A DNA stretch of 64,000 nt, taken from assembly GCF_008329525.1 (NCBI RefSeq), contig NZ_NPKQ01000001.1, forward strand, positions 186,001-250,000. Direction: 5' to 3'. The notes beneath the pieces are model-generated. The model was not told the DNA's origin and searched no databases. It worked only from the letters and a program-made list of their open reading frames with translations. How positions within the stretch are numbered: the stretch's first letter is position 1; each line of letters opens with the position of its first letter. Made by a program: the position numbers and the translations under genes. Shown here one piece after another: positions 18,176 to 28,342 of this stretch. The DNA comes from Tardiphaga sp. P9-11 (GTDB lineage: Bacteria > Pseudomonadota > Alphaproteobacteria > Rhizobiales > Xanthobacteraceae).

Positions 18176-19653
18176 TTCGCCGTATTCTCGATCAGCCGTC
18201 GATAGAACCTGATCATGTCGGCGTAGTTCGCGACGCTCAGCCGCTCGTTCGTCCCGTGGAAGCGCTTGAGGTCTTCCGACGTCGCGCGCACCGGCGAGAA
18301 GCGGAAGATATTATCGGTGACGTCCGTGTAGTGCCGGGAGTCCGTCGCCGCCACCATCAGGCCCGGCGCCACCAGCGCATCCGGGAAGATCTCGCGGATG
18401 GTCTGGTTGAGCGCGCGATAGGACGGGCTCGCCGTGCCGGTCACCGGCGGCGGATCGGTATTGCCGGGGAACGGCGCAATCGAAATTTTATCGTTGCTGA
18501 CCGCGCTGCGCACATGTTCGGTGACGCTGGCCTGGGTATCGCCGGGCAACAGCCGGAAATTCACCGTGGCCTCGGCATTGCCCGGCAACACATTGTCCTG
18601 CTCACCGGCCTTGAAGATCGTCAGTGCCGTGGTCGTGCGCACCGTTGCCTCGGTCGGACCGCTCTTTTCGAATTCGCGCAGCAACAGCGGCTTGAACAGC
18701 CAGAGATTGGACAGCACCACGCGGCTGAAGCCACTCATCTCCGGCGCGATGGTATCGAACATCTCGCCGACGGTGCCGCGGATCTGCATCGGCAGGCGCT
18801 TGTTCTCAAGCTGCGTCAGAGCCGCGCTCATCATGCCGATCGCCGTCTCGCGCGGCGGCATCGACGAATGGCCGGGCGTGCCATGCGCGGTGAGTACCAG
18901 CGTCGCATAGCCCTTCTCGGCCACGCCGATCAGCGCCATCGGCTTGTCGAGGCCTTTGAGGATGCCCTCGGTAATCAGCAGGCCTTCGTCGACCACGAAA
19001 TCGAGCTTCACGCCGCGCGCCGTCAGCAGCGCCGCGATCGCCTTTGCGCCGCGCGTGCCGGAGACTTCCTCGTCGTGGCCGAAAGCGAAATAGATCGTGC
19101 GCTTCGGCCTGAAGCCCGCTTTCGCCATGGCGTCGGCGGCTTCGAGGATTGAATAGAGATTGCCCTTGTCGTCCCACGAACCACGGCCCCAAATGAAGCC
19201 ATCGGCGACGACGCCCTTGAACGGCGGCTGCTGCCAGTCCTTCTCGGTCCCTGGCGCGATGGGCACGACGTCCTGATGCGCCAGCAGCGCAATCGGCTTC
19301 AAAGCGGGATCGCTGCCTTCCCATGTGTAGAGCAGACTGTATTTGCCGACGAGTTCGCGCTTTGCCGCGGCATGGAAAGCCGGAAAGCTCGCCATCAGAT
19401 GCGCCTGCATCGCACGCAGCGGTTCGGCGGCCTGATCGGGATTGAGGAAATTGGAAATGGTCGGGAAGCGGATCGCTTCCGCAAGTCGCTCCGCCGCTGC
19501 CTGCTCATCGACCGGCGCTTTCGCCGGCGCGGTCACCTGAAGCTGCCGCGATCCATGGCTGAACGTGTTGACGAGAACGATGCCCGCAAGCAGCAGAACG
19601 GCCGCGGTGATGATCAGCGCGGCCGTTCGGAGTAATTTGATCCATCGGCGCAT
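18172..19653 (-). CDS. M20-family metallopeptidase (PM20D1-like), membrane-anchored
   Basis: 493-residue dizinc carboxypeptidase or amidohydrolase. One N-terminal hydrophobic segment (about residues 9-28, [20 protein letters not shown]) acts as signal anchor, so the enzyme works in the periplasm. Metal and catalytic motifs of M20: [19 protein letters not shown] and [12 protein letters not shown] with the catalytic Glu pair. A dimerisation lid follows ([13 protein letters not shown] with the His that completes the partner site). The C-terminal metal His is in [15 protein letters not shown]. The sequence pattern is closest to yeast CPS1 / mammalian PM20D1 enzymes, which cleave or form N-acyl amino acids. 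Ends tail-to-tail with folD. Confidence 0.87.
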   Translation of the reverse strand: MRRWIKLLRTAALIITAAVLLLAGIVLVNTFSHGSRQLQVTAPAKAPVDEQAAAERLAEAIRFPTISNFLNPDQAAEPLRAMQAHLMASFPAFHAAAKRELVGKYSLLYTWEGSDPALKPIALLAHQDVVPIAPGTEKDWQQPPFKGVVADGFIWGRGSWDDKGNLYSILEAADAMAKAGFRPKRTIYFAFGHDEEVSGTRGAKAIAALLTARGVKLDFVVDEGLLITEGILKGLDKPMALIGVAEKGYATLVLTAHGTPGHSSMPPRETAIGMMSAALTQLENKRLPMQIRGTVGEMFDTIAPEMSGFSRVVLSNLWLFKPLLLREFEKSGPTEATVRTTTALTIFKAGEQDNVLPGNAEATVNFRLLPGDTQASVTEHVRSAVSNDKISIAPFPGNTDPPPVTGTASPSYRALNQTIREIFPDALVAPGLMVAATDSRHYTDVTDNIFRFSPVRATSEDLKRFHGTNERLSVANYADMIRFYRRLIENTAN

Positions 19654-19684
19654 CGGAAGTCCCCTTCTGCTACGCCAGGCTCTG

Positions 19685-20224
19685 TTACTTTGTCTTTGCC
19701 GCTTTGGCGCGCTCGATCCCTTCGAGGATCAGGCGCTGTGCATCGGCGGCATCGCCCCAGCGCACGACCTTGACCCATTTGCCGGGCTCGAGATCCTTGT
19801 AGTGCTCGAAGAAGTGCTGGATTTGCTGCAGCGTGATCTCGGGCAGATCGCTGTAGTTCTTTACCTTGTCGTAGCGCTGGGTGAGCTTCGAGGTCGGCAC
19901 CGCGATGATCTTCTCGTCGAGGCCGCCTTCGTCTTCCATCAGCAGCACGCCGACCGGGCGCACACTCATGACAGCGCCCGGCACGATGGCGCGGGTATTG
20001 GCGATCAGCACGTCGCAGGGATCGCCGTCGCCGGACAGGGTGTGCGGGATGAAGCCGTAGTTCCCGGGATAACGCATCGGCGTGTAGAGGAAGCGATCGA
20101 CGAACAGTGCGCCGGATTCCTTGTCCATCTCGTATTTGATGGGCTCGCCGCCCACCTGGACCTCGATCACGACGTTCACTTCATGCGGCGCCTTGGCGCC
20201 GAGCGGGATTGCGTCAAGACGCAT
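19685..20224 (-). CDS. ppa: Inorganic pyrophosphatase
   Basis: 179-residue family I soluble pyrophosphatase, which hydrolyses PPi and drives biosynthesis. The metal signature DGDPCDVL is present, preceded by [13 protein letters not shown] with active-site Tyr and Lys/Arg residues. KVVRWG near the end is typical. ATG 20224 (MRLDAIPLG) was chosen over the TTG codon one position upstream. It lies 31 bp upstream of the M20 peptidase gene in the same direction and may be co-transcribed with it. Confidence 0.96.
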   Translation of the reverse strand: MRLDAIPLGAKAPHEVNVVIEVQVGGEPIKYEMDKESGALFVDRFLYTPMRYPGNYGFIPHTLSGDGDPCDVLIANTRAIVPGAVMSVRPVGVLLMEDEGGLDEKIIAVPTSKLTQRYDKVKNYSDLPEITLQQIQHFFEHYKDLEPGKWVKVVRWGDAADAQRLILEGIERAKAAKTK

Positions 20225-20327
20225 CAAACACTCCAGATTTCATAGGACAGGTTGCGACAGGCGTAGCCGAGCGGGAGCCCGGATTCAACGCCTGCGAGAC
20301 CAGAAAATCATGAACCGGCTTAATGGC

Positions 20328-20837
20328 TTAATTCGTCCAGGCGAATGCCACTTTATCGAGCGATTTTGCGCCGAAACGCTCCGAGGAACGAGCCACCATG
20401 CGGCCGCCCAGAGCGCGGTAGAACTCCGTCGCCCCCTCGTTGTCCGACAACGCCCAGATCACCATGCTCTTCAGCCCGCTCTGCACGAGGTCGCGCTTGG
20501 CGGAGGCGAACAGGCGGCGGCCGAAGCCGAGGCCCTGGAATTCCGGACGCAGGTAAAGTTCGTAGATCTCGCCTTCGAACTGCAGGCTGCGGGCGCGGTT
20601 GCGACCGTAATTGGCGTAGCCCGCGACCTTGTCACCGAAGCACAACACGCTGACGCGGCTGCCCTTGCGGATCGCCGAATCCCACCAGCTGGGACCGCGG
20701 CGATTGATCAGCTTTTCCAGTTCGGGGCCCGGGATGAGGCCCTGATAGGCCGCGCGCCAGGCTTCGTCATGGGTGGACGCCACCGCGGCTGCATCCGCAG
20801 CTTTGGCCGGCCGAACCTCGATCAGGGTTGTGCTCAT
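20328..20837 (-). CDS. GNAT-family N-acetyltransferase
   Basis: 169-residue acetyltransferase. The acetyl-CoA loop is RPEFQGLGFGRRLF (motif A, QGLGFG). Strand 4 is the preceding GEIYELYLR. The ending NEGATEFYRALGGRMV is the usual motif B. The N-terminus STHDEAWRAAYQGLIPG is typical of COG0456/RimI-like enzymes of unknown substrate. The chosen ATG 20837 gives MSTTLIEVRPAKAAD; an upstream ATG at 20879 adds 14 unconserved residues. A CGTTAA/TTAACG inverted repeat (20880-20898) lies directly upstream. Confidence 0.85.
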   Translation of the reverse strand: MSTTLIEVRPAKAADAAAVASTHDEAWRAAYQGLIPGPELEKLINRRGPSWWDSAIRKGSRVSVLCFGDKVAGYANYGRNRARSLQFEGEIYELYLRPEFQGLGFGRRLFASAKRDLVQSGLKSMVIWALSDNEGATEFYRALGGRMVARSSERFGAKSLDKVAFAWTN

Positions 20838-21117
20838 GACCGGATCAAAGCAAGTCGGCGGGCGCTCTTCAAGGTCCATCGTTAATTATCGGTTAACGTG
20901 TGGATTTTCAGCATCAGTTTGCCAAAAGAGTTGTATCGAAAGAGGACAGGACTGCATCTCCTGCGCGCCAGGCGCCGCGTTTTCCACTGCTGGCACTTGT
21001 CGGCGCTAGTCATGCCGCAACCGCACACGGGTCCTGATGTGCGGAACTGCACCCATGTGATTCGCGGCGTATAGAATGCGGCAGCCACTGAGTCCGCACG
21101 AAAGTCCCCGAGCGCTC

Positions 21118-22011
21118 ATGAAACACCTTCAAGCGCTTTGCCTGCTGGCTGCCCTGATCGGCAGCACCTGCGCGACAGCGGCCCAGACATATGGCGCACA
21201 AGGTCCCGAAGGAGCGCCTCATCGCCGTCAGGTCTGGTCGGTACCGTCGCCCGATCCAAATACCAGTTCCCGCGCCGTGCTGTTTCGTCCGCCGGGCAAA
21301 GGCCCATTCCCGCTCGCGATCATTGCACACGCCTCCACACACAACGCGCTGCGCCGCGCCCAGATGCCGCAACCGGAATATCGCGCACTGGCCTCCTGGT
21401 TCGTTAGCCATGGCTACGCTGTGCTGGTGCCTGAACGCCCGGGCCATGGCGCCACCGGCGGGCGCTATCTGGAAGACCAGGGCGGCTGCGACGATGCGGA
21501 CTATCTCAACGCCGGCCGTGCGACGGCGGAGAGTATCGCGGCAGCGATGACCGAGATCCGCAAACAACCGTTCATACGCCACGACGGCACGATCGTCGTC
21601 GGCCATTCCGCGGGCGGCTGGGGCGCACTGGCCATGGCCAGCGCCAATCCGCAGGGCGTCAGAGCGATTGTCGCCTTTGCGCCCGGGCGCGGCGGCCATG
21701 CCAATGACAGGCCCAGTGAGGTCTGCGCGCCGCAGCGCCTGATCGCCGCTGCCGCAAGTTTCGGGCAGACGGCGCGCGTGCCCGTGATCTGGCTGGTCGC
21801 GCGCAACGACAGCTATTTTTCGACGACCCTGTCGCGCCAGCTCGCCGATGCGTTTCGCAAAGGGAGCGCCAGGGTCGATCTCCGCGAGCTGCCTGATTTC
21901 CGCAATGAAGGCCACTGGCTTGCGGAGAGCGACGGCGGTGACGACATCTATGGTGCCGCGCTGGACAAGGCGTTGAAGGCAATCACGGCCAGGCCCGCAA
22001 AGACTCGATGA
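21118..22011 (+). CDS. Secreted alpha/beta hydrolase (dienelactone-hydrolase-like)
   Basis: 297-residue protein with a Sec signal peptide (MKHLQALCLLAALIGSTCATAA). The alpha/beta hydrolase core shows ERPGHGATGG, the nucleophile elbow VVGHSAGGWGA (canonical GxSxG), the Asp region LVARNDSYFS and a C-terminal His in NEGHWLAES. Family context is the DLH / X-Pro peptidase-like group of periplasmic hydrolases of unknown substrate. ATG 21118 was chosen for the signal peptide. The DCC-family gene follows 34 bp downstream in the same orientation. Confidence 0.83.
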   Translation: MKHLQALCLLAALIGSTCATAAQTYGAQGPEGAPHRRQVWSVPSPDPNTSSRAVLFRPPGKGPFPLAIIAHASTHNALRRAQMPQPEYRALASWFVSHGYAVLVPERPGHGATGGRYLEDQGGCDDADYLNAGRATAESIAAAMTEIRKQPFIRHDGTIVVGHSAGGWGALAMASANPQGVRAIVAFAPGRGGHANDRPSEVCAPQRLIAAAASFGQTARVPVIWLVARNDSYFSTTLSRQLADAFRKGSARVDLRELPDFRNEGHWLAESDGGDDIYGAALDKALKAITARPAKTR

Positions 22012-22045
22012 CGCGCAAGCCCGGGCAACTGGAGTGGACACCGCA

Positions 22046-22456
22046 GTGACCGAGCCTTGGCCCGATGACGACGTCATCCTCTATGACGGTGTCTGCATCT
22101 TCTGCTCGCGCTGGATCCAGTTCGTGGCCAAACGCGACACCGAGCATCGCTTTCGCTTCACCCCGATCCAGTCAGACTATGGCAGCCGCCTCGCCCGCCA
22201 TTTCGGCATCGATCCTACCGATCCCGACACCAATGCCGTGATCCATGGCGGCGTGGCTTACTTACAATCCGATGCGGCGCTGACGGTGCTGTCGAACCTG
22301 CCCGGCTGGCAGTGGGTGCGCGTGCTGTTTGCCGTGCCGAAGGCGCTCCGGAATCCCGTCTACAATCTGATTGCGACGAACCGCTATCGGATTTTCGGGA
22401 AGACGGAGGCATGTATCATGCCGGATGCGGGGATGAGGGCGAGGGTGATCGAGTAG
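22046..22456 (+). CDS. DCC-family thiol-disulfide oxidoreductase (DUF393)
   Basis: 136-residue protein with the family signature near the N-terminus: ILYDGVCIFCSRW, the DxxCxxC motif, then FVAKRDTEHRFRFTPIQ. It ends with YNLIATNRYRIFG, the usual C-terminal motif. DCC proteins have a thioredoxin-like fold and are predicted redox proteins of unknown partner. GTG 22046 is favoured over GTG 22034, because a GGAG at 22031-22034 then acts as RBS at a usable distance. It converges on the amine oxidase gene, ten bases away. Confidence 0.85.
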   Translation: MTEPWPDDDVILYDGVCIFCSRWIQFVAKRDTEHRFRFTPIQSDYGSRLARHFGIDPTDPDTNAVIHGGVAYLQSDAALTVLSNLPGWQWVRVLFAVPKALRNPVYNLIATNRYRIFGKTEACIMPDAGMRARVIE

Positions 22457-22465
22457 CGCACTCCG

Positions 22466-23722
22466 CTAAGCTTTCGCGCGCTTACTCAACGCCATCACTT
22501 CCTTCGCCGCCCGTTCTCCACTTTCCCGCGCCCCATGCGCGGTCGAGAAGAAGTTCGGCGACGTTGCTTCGCCGGCAAAGAACAAACGTCCATCCAATGG
22601 CGCAGCGAGCACGGCCCGCGCTTCGGCATGGCCGGGCTTCGCCGCCGAATAGGCGCCTTGCGCGAAGCGATCGCGGCACCAGCGGGATTCTGCGAGCGGC
22701 GTGAGCTTGCCGCGGATGTCCGAGCCGAGCAGCGCCACGATCTCGTCGATGCTCTGCGCAGCAAGCGCCCCCTCGCCGGCATCTTCCAGCTCGCGCGCGA
22801 ATGTGCCGCCGAAGAAGCCGGCAATGCAGGGGCGACCGGACGGGCGCAGGTGAAAACTGCCGACACCGGTGCGCAGGGCGGCGCCGCGCAAGCCGATATC
22901 GGACGGCCACTTCTCCGCGTCTGTGAGCGCCAGTATCACCTTGTTGTCCGCGCCGAGCGGCAGGCCCGCGGCGGCCTCGACCTTGCCGGGCAATGGCGGC
23001 GTGAAGCGGACATTCTCGCTGGCGATGAGATTGGTCGGCACGCAGACGATGACTTTCGCCGCGCTCAGCGTGCCGCGCGAGGTCTCGATGCGGATGCGCA
23101 CGCCAGAATGATCGATGAGCGTGACTTCGGTATTCAGCGCCACCGGACACGGCGCGCCATAGGCCGCGATCAGCGCGCCATAGCCATCGGGCAGGCGCCA
23201 GTTGATCTCGGTGTCCTCATAGGCGTCCATGTCGTGCAGCGACACATCCTTGAGCTCGAACCCGTTGATATAGGTCGAGACCGCATCGATCATCGGATTC
23301 CACGGATTGCCGGGCTCAAGGCAGGTCGCGGCGGGCGCATCAATCGCGTTGTCCGCGGCCTCCTCGGCGCGCTCATAGAACGCATCGATCGCGGCGAAGA
23401 ATTCATCGCGCTTCGTCCTTGAGAAGGCGGCGTCATAGGCCTGATCGCGCCACGGCGGGCGCGACTTGTCGATAGCGAAGCCGAGGTGTTTCGCGATGCC
23501 GACAAAGTCATTCCTGTCGGCGGAATGCAGCCATTCACAGCCCAGGTCGAACGGAATGCCGGGGGCCGCCATGATCGTGTGGGCGCGGCCGCCGATCCGG
23601 TCGCGTGCTTCCAGCACGATCACGGAGAGCCCGGAGCCTTCCAGCGTACGTGCCGCACCGAGGCCCGCGGCACCGGCACCGATGATGGCGACATCAACTT
23701 CGGAGGGGAGATTCGTGCTCAT
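22466..23722 (-). CDS. FAD-dependent amine oxidase family protein
   Basis: 418-residue flavoprotein. The Rossmann dinucleotide-binding motif VAIIGAGAAGLGAARTLEGSG is at the N-terminus, followed by LEARDRIGGRAHT, the second FAD-binding motif of the amine-oxidase/PHYTOENE-like group. The C-terminal flavin motif is LFFAGEATSPNFFSTAHGARESG. Family members oxidise polyamines, monoamines or amino acids; substrate unknown. No signal peptide, so cytoplasmic. ATG 23722 follows a GTG in frame at 23725. Confidence 0.88.
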   Translation of the reverse strand: MSTNLPSEVDVAIIGAGAAGLGAARTLEGSGLSVIVLEARDRIGGRAHTIMAAPGIPFDLGCEWLHSADRNDFVGIAKHLGFAIDKSRPPWRDQAYDAAFSRTKRDEFFAAIDAFYERAEEAADNAIDAPAATCLEPGNPWNPMIDAVSTYINGFELKDVSLHDMDAYEDTEINWRLPDGYGALIAAYGAPCPVALNTEVTLIDHSGVRIRIETSRGTLSAAKVIVCVPTNLIASENVRFTPPLPGKVEAAAGLPLGADNKVILALTDAEKWPSDIGLRGAALRTGVGSFHLRPSGRPCIAGFFGGTFARELEDAGEGALAAQSIDEIVALLGSDIRGKLTPLAESRWCRDRFAQGAYSAAKPGHAEARAVLAAPLDGRLFFAGEATSPNFFSTAHGARESGERAAKEVMALSKRAKA

Positions 23723-23808
23723 CACGTCATGTCACACCGGATTGTCGTGACACCGGGATAAAGGCTTGCTTGAATTATTCAAGCCACCGCTGCCCTCGGA
23801 GACAATGC

Positions 23809-24474
23809 ATGACAGCCCCACACGATTTCGAGCTCTACGGCTTCTGGCGGACATCCGCGACCTACCGGGTGCGCGTGGCGCTCAACTTGAAGGGTTTGGA
23901 AGCGCACGAGCGCGTGATCGACCTCGACAAGGGCGAACAGCGCGGGGATGCGTTCCTCAAGATCAATCCGCTCGGCGCGATCCCGGCCCTGATCGAGCCC
24001 GGCCACCTGCCACTCACACAGTCGCTGGCAATCCTGGAATTCCTCGACGAGATCCATCCGACCCCGCCACTGCTGCCGAGCGATCCACACGGCCGCGCCC
24101 GGGTGCGCTCGATCGCCGCGATGCTGGCCGCCGACACCCATCCGCTCATTACGCCGCGGGTGCGCAAATATCTCGCCATCACCGCCGGCTTCGACGATGC
24201 AGCCGTCCGCGCCTGGCTGGTGCACTGGTTCACGACAGGCCTCGTCGCCGTCGAAAGGCGCCTTGCCAGCGAGCCCGCCACCGGCCGCTTCTGTCACGGC
24301 GACGAGGTGACCATCGCCGATATCTGCCTGCTCAGCATCACCGCGACCATGAAGGTGTTGAAGATCGAGATTGCAGCCATTCCGACCATCGATCGCATCG
24401 TCACCACCTGCGAGGCGATGGAGGCGTTTGCGAAAGCGGATCCGTTGAAGCAGGTGGGAGCGCCGGCAAATTGA
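23809..24474 (+). CDS. maiA: Maleylacetoacetate isomerase / zeta-class glutathione S-transferase
   Basis: 221-residue GST. The N-terminal thioredoxin-like domain has the zeta-class pattern YGFWRTSATYRVRVALNLKGL, with the catalytic Ser/Thr region, and INPLGAIPALIEPGHLPLTQSLAILEFLDE (glutathione-binding P and S). The C-terminal helical domain has GDEVTIADICLL. Zeta GSTs isomerise maleylacetoacetate in tyrosine/aromatic catabolism, but no hmgA or fahA lies near, so a general GST role is possible. GGAGA at 23798-23802 supports ATG 23809. Confidence 0.85.
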   Translation: MTAPHDFELYGFWRTSATYRVRVALNLKGLEAHERVIDLDKGEQRGDAFLKINPLGAIPALIEPGHLPLTQSLAILEFLDEIHPTPPLLPSDPHGRARVRSIAAMLAADTHPLITPRVRKYLAITAGFDDAAVRAWLVHWFTTGLVAVERRLASEPATGRFCHGDEVTIADICLLSITATMKVLKIEIAAIPTIDRIVTTCEAMEAFAKADPLKQVGAPAN

Positions 24475-24480
24475 CGCGCC

Positions 24481-24590
24481 GTCATCCTGAGGAGCCGCGC
24501 AGCGGCGTCTCGAAGGATGGCCACACGCATCGGCGCGACACCAACTCATGGTTCGAGACGGCGCTACGTGCCTCCTCACCATGAGGGGCG
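24481..24590. repeat. Dispersed palindromic element (GTCATCCTGAGGAG family)
   Basis: About 110 bp between convergent maiA and typA. The inner arms are CGTCTCGAA (24506-24514) and TTCGAGACG (24552-24560). Outer ends start GTCATCCTGAGGAG and finish CTCCTCACCATGAGG, also partly complementary. This matches, by recollection, a repeat found in many copies in Bradyrhizobium and Rhodopseudomonas genomes. Function unknown. Confidence 0.6.
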
Positions 24591-24614
24591 GAGTGAAAGC
24601 ATCGCACCAAACAA

Positions 24615-24640
24615 AAATGCCCGGCTTTCGCCGGGCATTT
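24615..24640 (-). terminator. Rho-independent terminator of typA
   Basis: Perfect 11-bp stem AAATGCCCGGC / GCCGGGCATTT with a 4-nt loop, followed on the minus strand by more T residues (TTTTTGT). Symmetric enough to stop maiA transcription from the other side too. Confidence 0.8.
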
Positions 24641-24666
24641 CGTAACTCACTCAAGAATGCTCTCGC

Positions 24667-26490
24667 TTACGCGATCACTTCCTTGGTCTTTTCGGCGCGC
24701 TTGCGGTCGTTGGCATCGAGATGCTTCTTGCGCAGGCGGATCGACTTCGGGGTGATCTCGACCAGCTCGTCGCTCTCGATATAGGCCAGCGCCTTTTCGA
24801 GGGTCATGCGGATCGGCGGCGTCAAACGCACCGCTTCGTCCTTCGAGGTGGTACGGATGTTGGAGAGCTGCTTGCCCTTGAGAACGTTGAGTTCGAGATC
24901 GTTTTCGCGGGTGTGCTCGCCGATGATCATGCCCTTGTAGACCTTCCAGCCCGGCTCGATCATCATCGGACCGCGATCTTCCAGCTTGAACATGGCGTAG
25001 GCAACCGCTTCGCCCTGGTCGTTGGAGATCAACACGCCGTTACGGCGGCCGGCGATCTCGCCCTTATAGGGCAGGTAGTCGTGGAACAGGCGGTTCATGA
25101 TCGCCGTACCCTTGGTATCGGTCATGAGTTCGCCCTGATAGCCGATCAGGCCGCGGGTCGGCGCGTAGAACACCAGACGCAGACGGTTGCCGCCCGACGG
25201 ACGCATCTCGATCATCTCGGCCTTGCGTTCGCTCATCTTCTGAACAACCACGCCGGAGAATTCCTCATCGACGTCGATGACGACTTCTTCGACCGGCTCC
25301 AGCGTGTTGCCGTTCTCGTCCTTGGTGAGAACCACGCGCGGACGCGACACCGACAGCTCGAAGCCTTCGCGACGCATGTTCTCGATCAGGATCGCGAGCT
25401 GCAATTCGCCGCGGCCCGACACTTCCATCGCGTCACGGTCGGCGGATTCGACGACCTTGAGCGCGACATTGCCTTCGGCTTCGCGCAGCAGGCGGTCGCG
25501 GATCAGGCGGCTGGTGACCTTGTCGCCTTCGGTGCCGGCGAGCGGCGAGTTGTTGACGATGAAGGACATCGACACGGTCGGCGGATCGATCGGCTGGGCC
25601 TGGATCGGAATTTCAACGCTGGGATCGCAGAACGTATCGGCGACAGTGCCCTTGGGCAGACCGGCGATGGCAACAATGTCGCCGGCTTCGGCGAGTTCGA
25701 CCGGCTGGCGCTCTAGGCCGCGGAAGGCCAGGATCTTGGTGATACGGCCGGTTTCCACCGTCTTGCCGTCACGCGACAGTACCTTGACGGCCTGGTTCGG
25801 CTTCACCGAACCGGCCGAGATGCGGCCGGTGATGATGCGACCGAGATAGGGGTTGGCTTCGAGGATGGTTCCGAGCATGCGGAACGCACCTTCTTCAACC
25901 ACCGGCGGCGCGACATGCTTGATGACGAGATCGAACAGCGGCTTCATGCCGACGTCATGCGACGCGTCCGGGCTGTCGGCCATCCAGCCGTTGCGGCCTG
26001 ATCCGTACAGGATCGGGAAGTCGAGCTGGTCGTCGGTGGCATCGAGCGCTGCGAACAGGTCGAACACTTCGTTGACGACTTCGGTGATGCGGGCGTCCTG
26101 ACGGTCGACCTTGTTGATCGCGACGATCGGCTTGAGGCCGAGCTTCAGCGCCTTGCCGACCACGAACTTGGTCTGCGGCATCGGGCCTTCAGCAGCGTCG
26201 ACCAGCACGATCACGCCATCGACCATCGACAGGATGCGTTCGACTTCGCCGCCGAAGTCGGCGTGGCCCGGGGTGTCGACGATGTTGATCTGAACGTCAT
26301 CCCACAGCACCGAGGTGCACTTGGCGAGAATGGTGATGCCGCGTTCTTTTTCGATGTCGTTCGAATCCATCGCGCGTTCCTGGACGCGCTGGTTATCGCG
26401 GTACGTGCCCGACTGCTGCAGCAGCTTGTCGACGAGGGTCGTTTTGCCGTGGTCAACGTGGGCGATGATAGCAATGTTGCGAAGGTTCAT
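24667..26490 (-). CDS. typA: GTP-binding protein TypA/BipA
   Basis: 607-residue translational GTPase of the elongation-factor family, acting on ribosomes under stress and cold. G1 is AHVDHGKTT at residues 9-17, the switch region ERGITILAK at about 49-57, G3 [12 protein letters not shown] and G4 NKVDR. The C-terminal BipA-specific part ([24 protein letters not shown]) is complete. Start MNLRNIAII (ATG 26490) matches relatives; the frame extends 62 codons further upstream without conservation. A strong terminator follows. Confidence 0.96.
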   Translation of the reverse strand: MNLRNIAIIAHVDHGKTTLVDKLLQQSGTYRDNQRVQERAMDSNDIEKERGITILAKCTSVLWDDVQINIVDTPGHADFGGEVERILSMVDGVIVLVDAAEGPMPQTKFVVGKALKLGLKPIVAINKVDRQDARITEVVNEVFDLFAALDATDDQLDFPILYGSGRNGWMADSPDASHDVGMKPLFDLVIKHVAPPVVEEGAFRMLGTILEANPYLGRIITGRISAGSVKPNQAVKVLSRDGKTVETGRITKILAFRGLERQPVELAEAGDIVAIAGLPKGTVADTFCDPSVEIPIQAQPIDPPTVSMSFIVNNSPLAGTEGDKVTSRLIRDRLLREAEGNVALKVVESADRDAMEVSGRGELQLAILIENMRREGFELSVSRPRVVLTKDENGNTLEPVEEVVIDVDEEFSGVVVQKMSERKAEMIEMRPSGGNRLRLVFYAPTRGLIGYQGELMTDTKGTAIMNRLFHDYLPYKGEIAGRRNGVLISNDQGEAVAYAMFKLEDRGPMMIEPGWKVYKGMIIGEHTRENDLELNVLKGKQLSNIRTTSKDEAVRLTPPIRMTLEKALAYIESDELVEITPKSIRLRKKHLDANDRKRAEKTKEVIA

Positions 26491-26623
26491 AGGTCTTCTT
26501 CTGGTTACGGTCTGGGTGCCCTTGAGCGGGTTCAACAAGACATGCTCGACAAAAGGCTGATGCCTTGCGCTCGAGCGCGTTCGATAACTTGCCTCGTCTG
26601 AAAACGCGCTGGGGCAATCCCTC

Positions 26624-26654
26624 CAAAAGCAAACCCGGCCAGAAGGGGCCGGGT
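26624..26654 (-). terminator. Terminator of the PhoD-type phosphatase gene
   Basis: Read on the minus strand, the stem ACCCGGCC / GGCCGGGT (26633-26640 with 26647-26654) is followed by TTTGCTTTTGG. It lies 67 bp after the phosphatase stop and before typA. Confidence 0.65.
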
Positions 26655-26720
26655 ACTCGGACGCGTTGCGGCGCAATATAGGGGGAAATCGCCGAAAAAC
26701 AATGCGAATCTACCAAAAGG

Positions 26721-28274
26721 TTAGCCCAATTTCGGGTCCAGAACGGTGGCCCAAAGGGCCACATCGGCCCGATCCCGGAGCGTAACGGTCATTTGGCCGC
26801 TCGAACCGTCGATTTTGACGTGGCCGAAGAACTGCATCCCGGCCGATGGGGGCAAATTCTGCTTTCCGGGCCCCGGCGCCTTCACGAAACGCACTTCGGG
26901 ACCGAAGGTATTGTCCATCGCTCCGGGACCAAACGTACCGGCATGGAACGGGCCGGAAACGAACTCCCAGAACGGTTCGAAATCCTGGAACTGGGCCTTG
27001 TCGGGATTGTAATAATGCGCCGCCGTGTAATGCACATCGGCCGTCAGCCAGACCGTGTTGCGGATACCGGCCGACTTGATGAAACGCAGGATGTCGGCGA
27101 TTTCCAGCTCGCGGCCGCGGGCCGGGCCGTCGCCCTGCGCGATCGCTTCCGATCCCGTGTGATTGACTGCATCATTCTCGACGACGATGCCGATCGGCAT
27201 GTCGGAGGCGATGACCTTCCAGGTTGCCTTTGATGCCATCAATGCACGCTTCAGCCAGGCCATCTGCTCCGGCCCGATGAAATAGGCATCGGGACCATAG
27301 GTGTCCTGCAGGTTCGGGCCGTTGGGGCCGCGATAGCTGCGCTCGTCCAGCATGAAGACGTCGAGATGCGGGCCGTAATTCAGCGTGCGATAGACGCGGC
27401 CCGGTTCGGTCGGGTTGACCGAGATCGGATACATCTCGTGAAAGGCACGGGCGCCGCGCGCGGCCAGCAGCGTGATGTCGCGCTCCTTGTAAGACGCCGG
27501 CAATTGTTTCGAGAGCGACCAGTTGTTGGTGACTTCGTGATCGTCCCACTGGCCGAAGATCGGGACCTGCGCATTGAAGGCGCGAACATTGTCGTCGAGC
27601 AGATTGTATTTGTGCGCAGCGCGGAATTCGTCGAGCGTCTCGGCAACCTTCGCCTTTTCCGGCACCGTGATGGTGTTCTTCCAGATCGTACCATCAGGCA
27701 ATTTCGTTTCAGGCAGGATCGGGCCGTCGGCGTAAATGGTATCGCCGGAATGGATCAGGAAATCCGGATCGTGCTTGCGCATGGTCGCATAGGTGACCAT
27801 GCCGCCATCCTCGGCATTGATGCCCCAGCCCTGACCGGCGACATCGCCGCCCCAGACGAATGATACATCGCGGCGATCTGCCGGCGCAGTGCGGAAGCGG
27901 CCGGTCACGGCCTCGCCGACGATCTCGGTATGCGAAAGATCGCGAAATTTGACGCGGTAGAAGATGTCCTGCCCTGCGGGCAGATTATCGAGCAGCAGCT
28001 TTGCGGTGAAATCGGTTTCAGGCAGCGCCACCATCGGCGGCAAGGTGCGCGCATTGCTGAAGGATTCGGTGGTGGCGACTTCCACCATCATCTGCGCCGG
28101 CCGGTCCGCGCGCGACCAGATCATGCCGCTGTTGATCCCGACATCGCCGGATTGCACGCCATGCGACACCATTGGGCGATCGGCGGCGCGGCTGAGAGTG
28201 GGCATCGCGAGGAAGCTTGCGCCCGCTCCAGCCGTGTGCGCGAGAAAACGACGGCGGGATAAACGTAGTGCCAT
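26721..28274 (-). CDS. PhoD-type alkaline phosphatase / phosphodiesterase, Tat-exported
   Basis: 517-residue PhoD family enzyme. The twin-arginine signal is MALRLSRRRFLAHTAGAGASFLAM, ending near TLSRA (residues 1-31), so the enzyme is exported folded to the periplasm with its metals. A Fe(III)/Ca(II) active site is expected. Motifs: an N-terminal PhoD_N sandwich (about 35-140), WGGDVAGQ, HSGDTIYADGP, GQWDDHEVTNNW and LTADVHYTAAHYY. It hydrolyses phosphomonoesters and diesters to release phosphate in this family. A Pho-box-like site (CTGTCAT plus a weaker repeat) lies about 50 bp upstream. It stands alone between a terminator and the riboswitch region. Confidence 0.9.
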   Translation of the reverse strand: MALRLSRRRFLAHTAGAGASFLAMPTLSRAADRPMVSHGVQSGDVGINSGMIWSRADRPAQMMVEVATTESFSNARTLPPMVALPETDFTAKLLLDNLPAGQDIFYRVKFRDLSHTEIVGEAVTGRFRTAPADRRDVSFVWGGDVAGQGWGINAEDGGMVTYATMRKHDPDFLIHSGDTIYADGPILPETKLPDGTIWKNTITVPEKAKVAETLDEFRAAHKYNLLDDNVRAFNAQVPIFGQWDDHEVTNNWSLSKQLPASYKERDITLLAARGARAFHEMYPISVNPTEPGRVYRTLNYGPHLDVFMLDERSYRGPNGPNLQDTYGPDAYFIGPEQMAWLKRALMASKATWKVIASDMPIGIVVENDAVNHTGSEAIAQGDGPARGRELEIADILRFIKSAGIRNTVWLTADVHYTAAHYYNPDKAQFQDFEPFWEFVSGPFHAGTFGPGAMDNTFGPEVRFVKAPGPGKQNLPPSAGMQFFGHVKIDGSSGQMTVTLRDRADVALWATVLDPKLG

Positions 28275-28324
28275 GGCGAACTCCTGAATCCGGGCTTTGG
28301 CACATGTGGCTCTAGGCAGAACGC

Positions 28325-28342
28325 TTGACGCTGCGATGACAG
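28325..28342 (-). promoter_or_regulatory. Candidate Pho box upstream of the PhoD-type gene
   Basis: On the minus strand, CTGTCAT (28342-28336) is followed 11 bp on by GCGTCAA (28331-28325). The first unit matches the 7-mer consensus of PhoB sites exactly, the second matches 5 of 7 at best. Distance to the start codon is about 50 bp. Weaker than the site before phoA. Confidence 0.35.
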
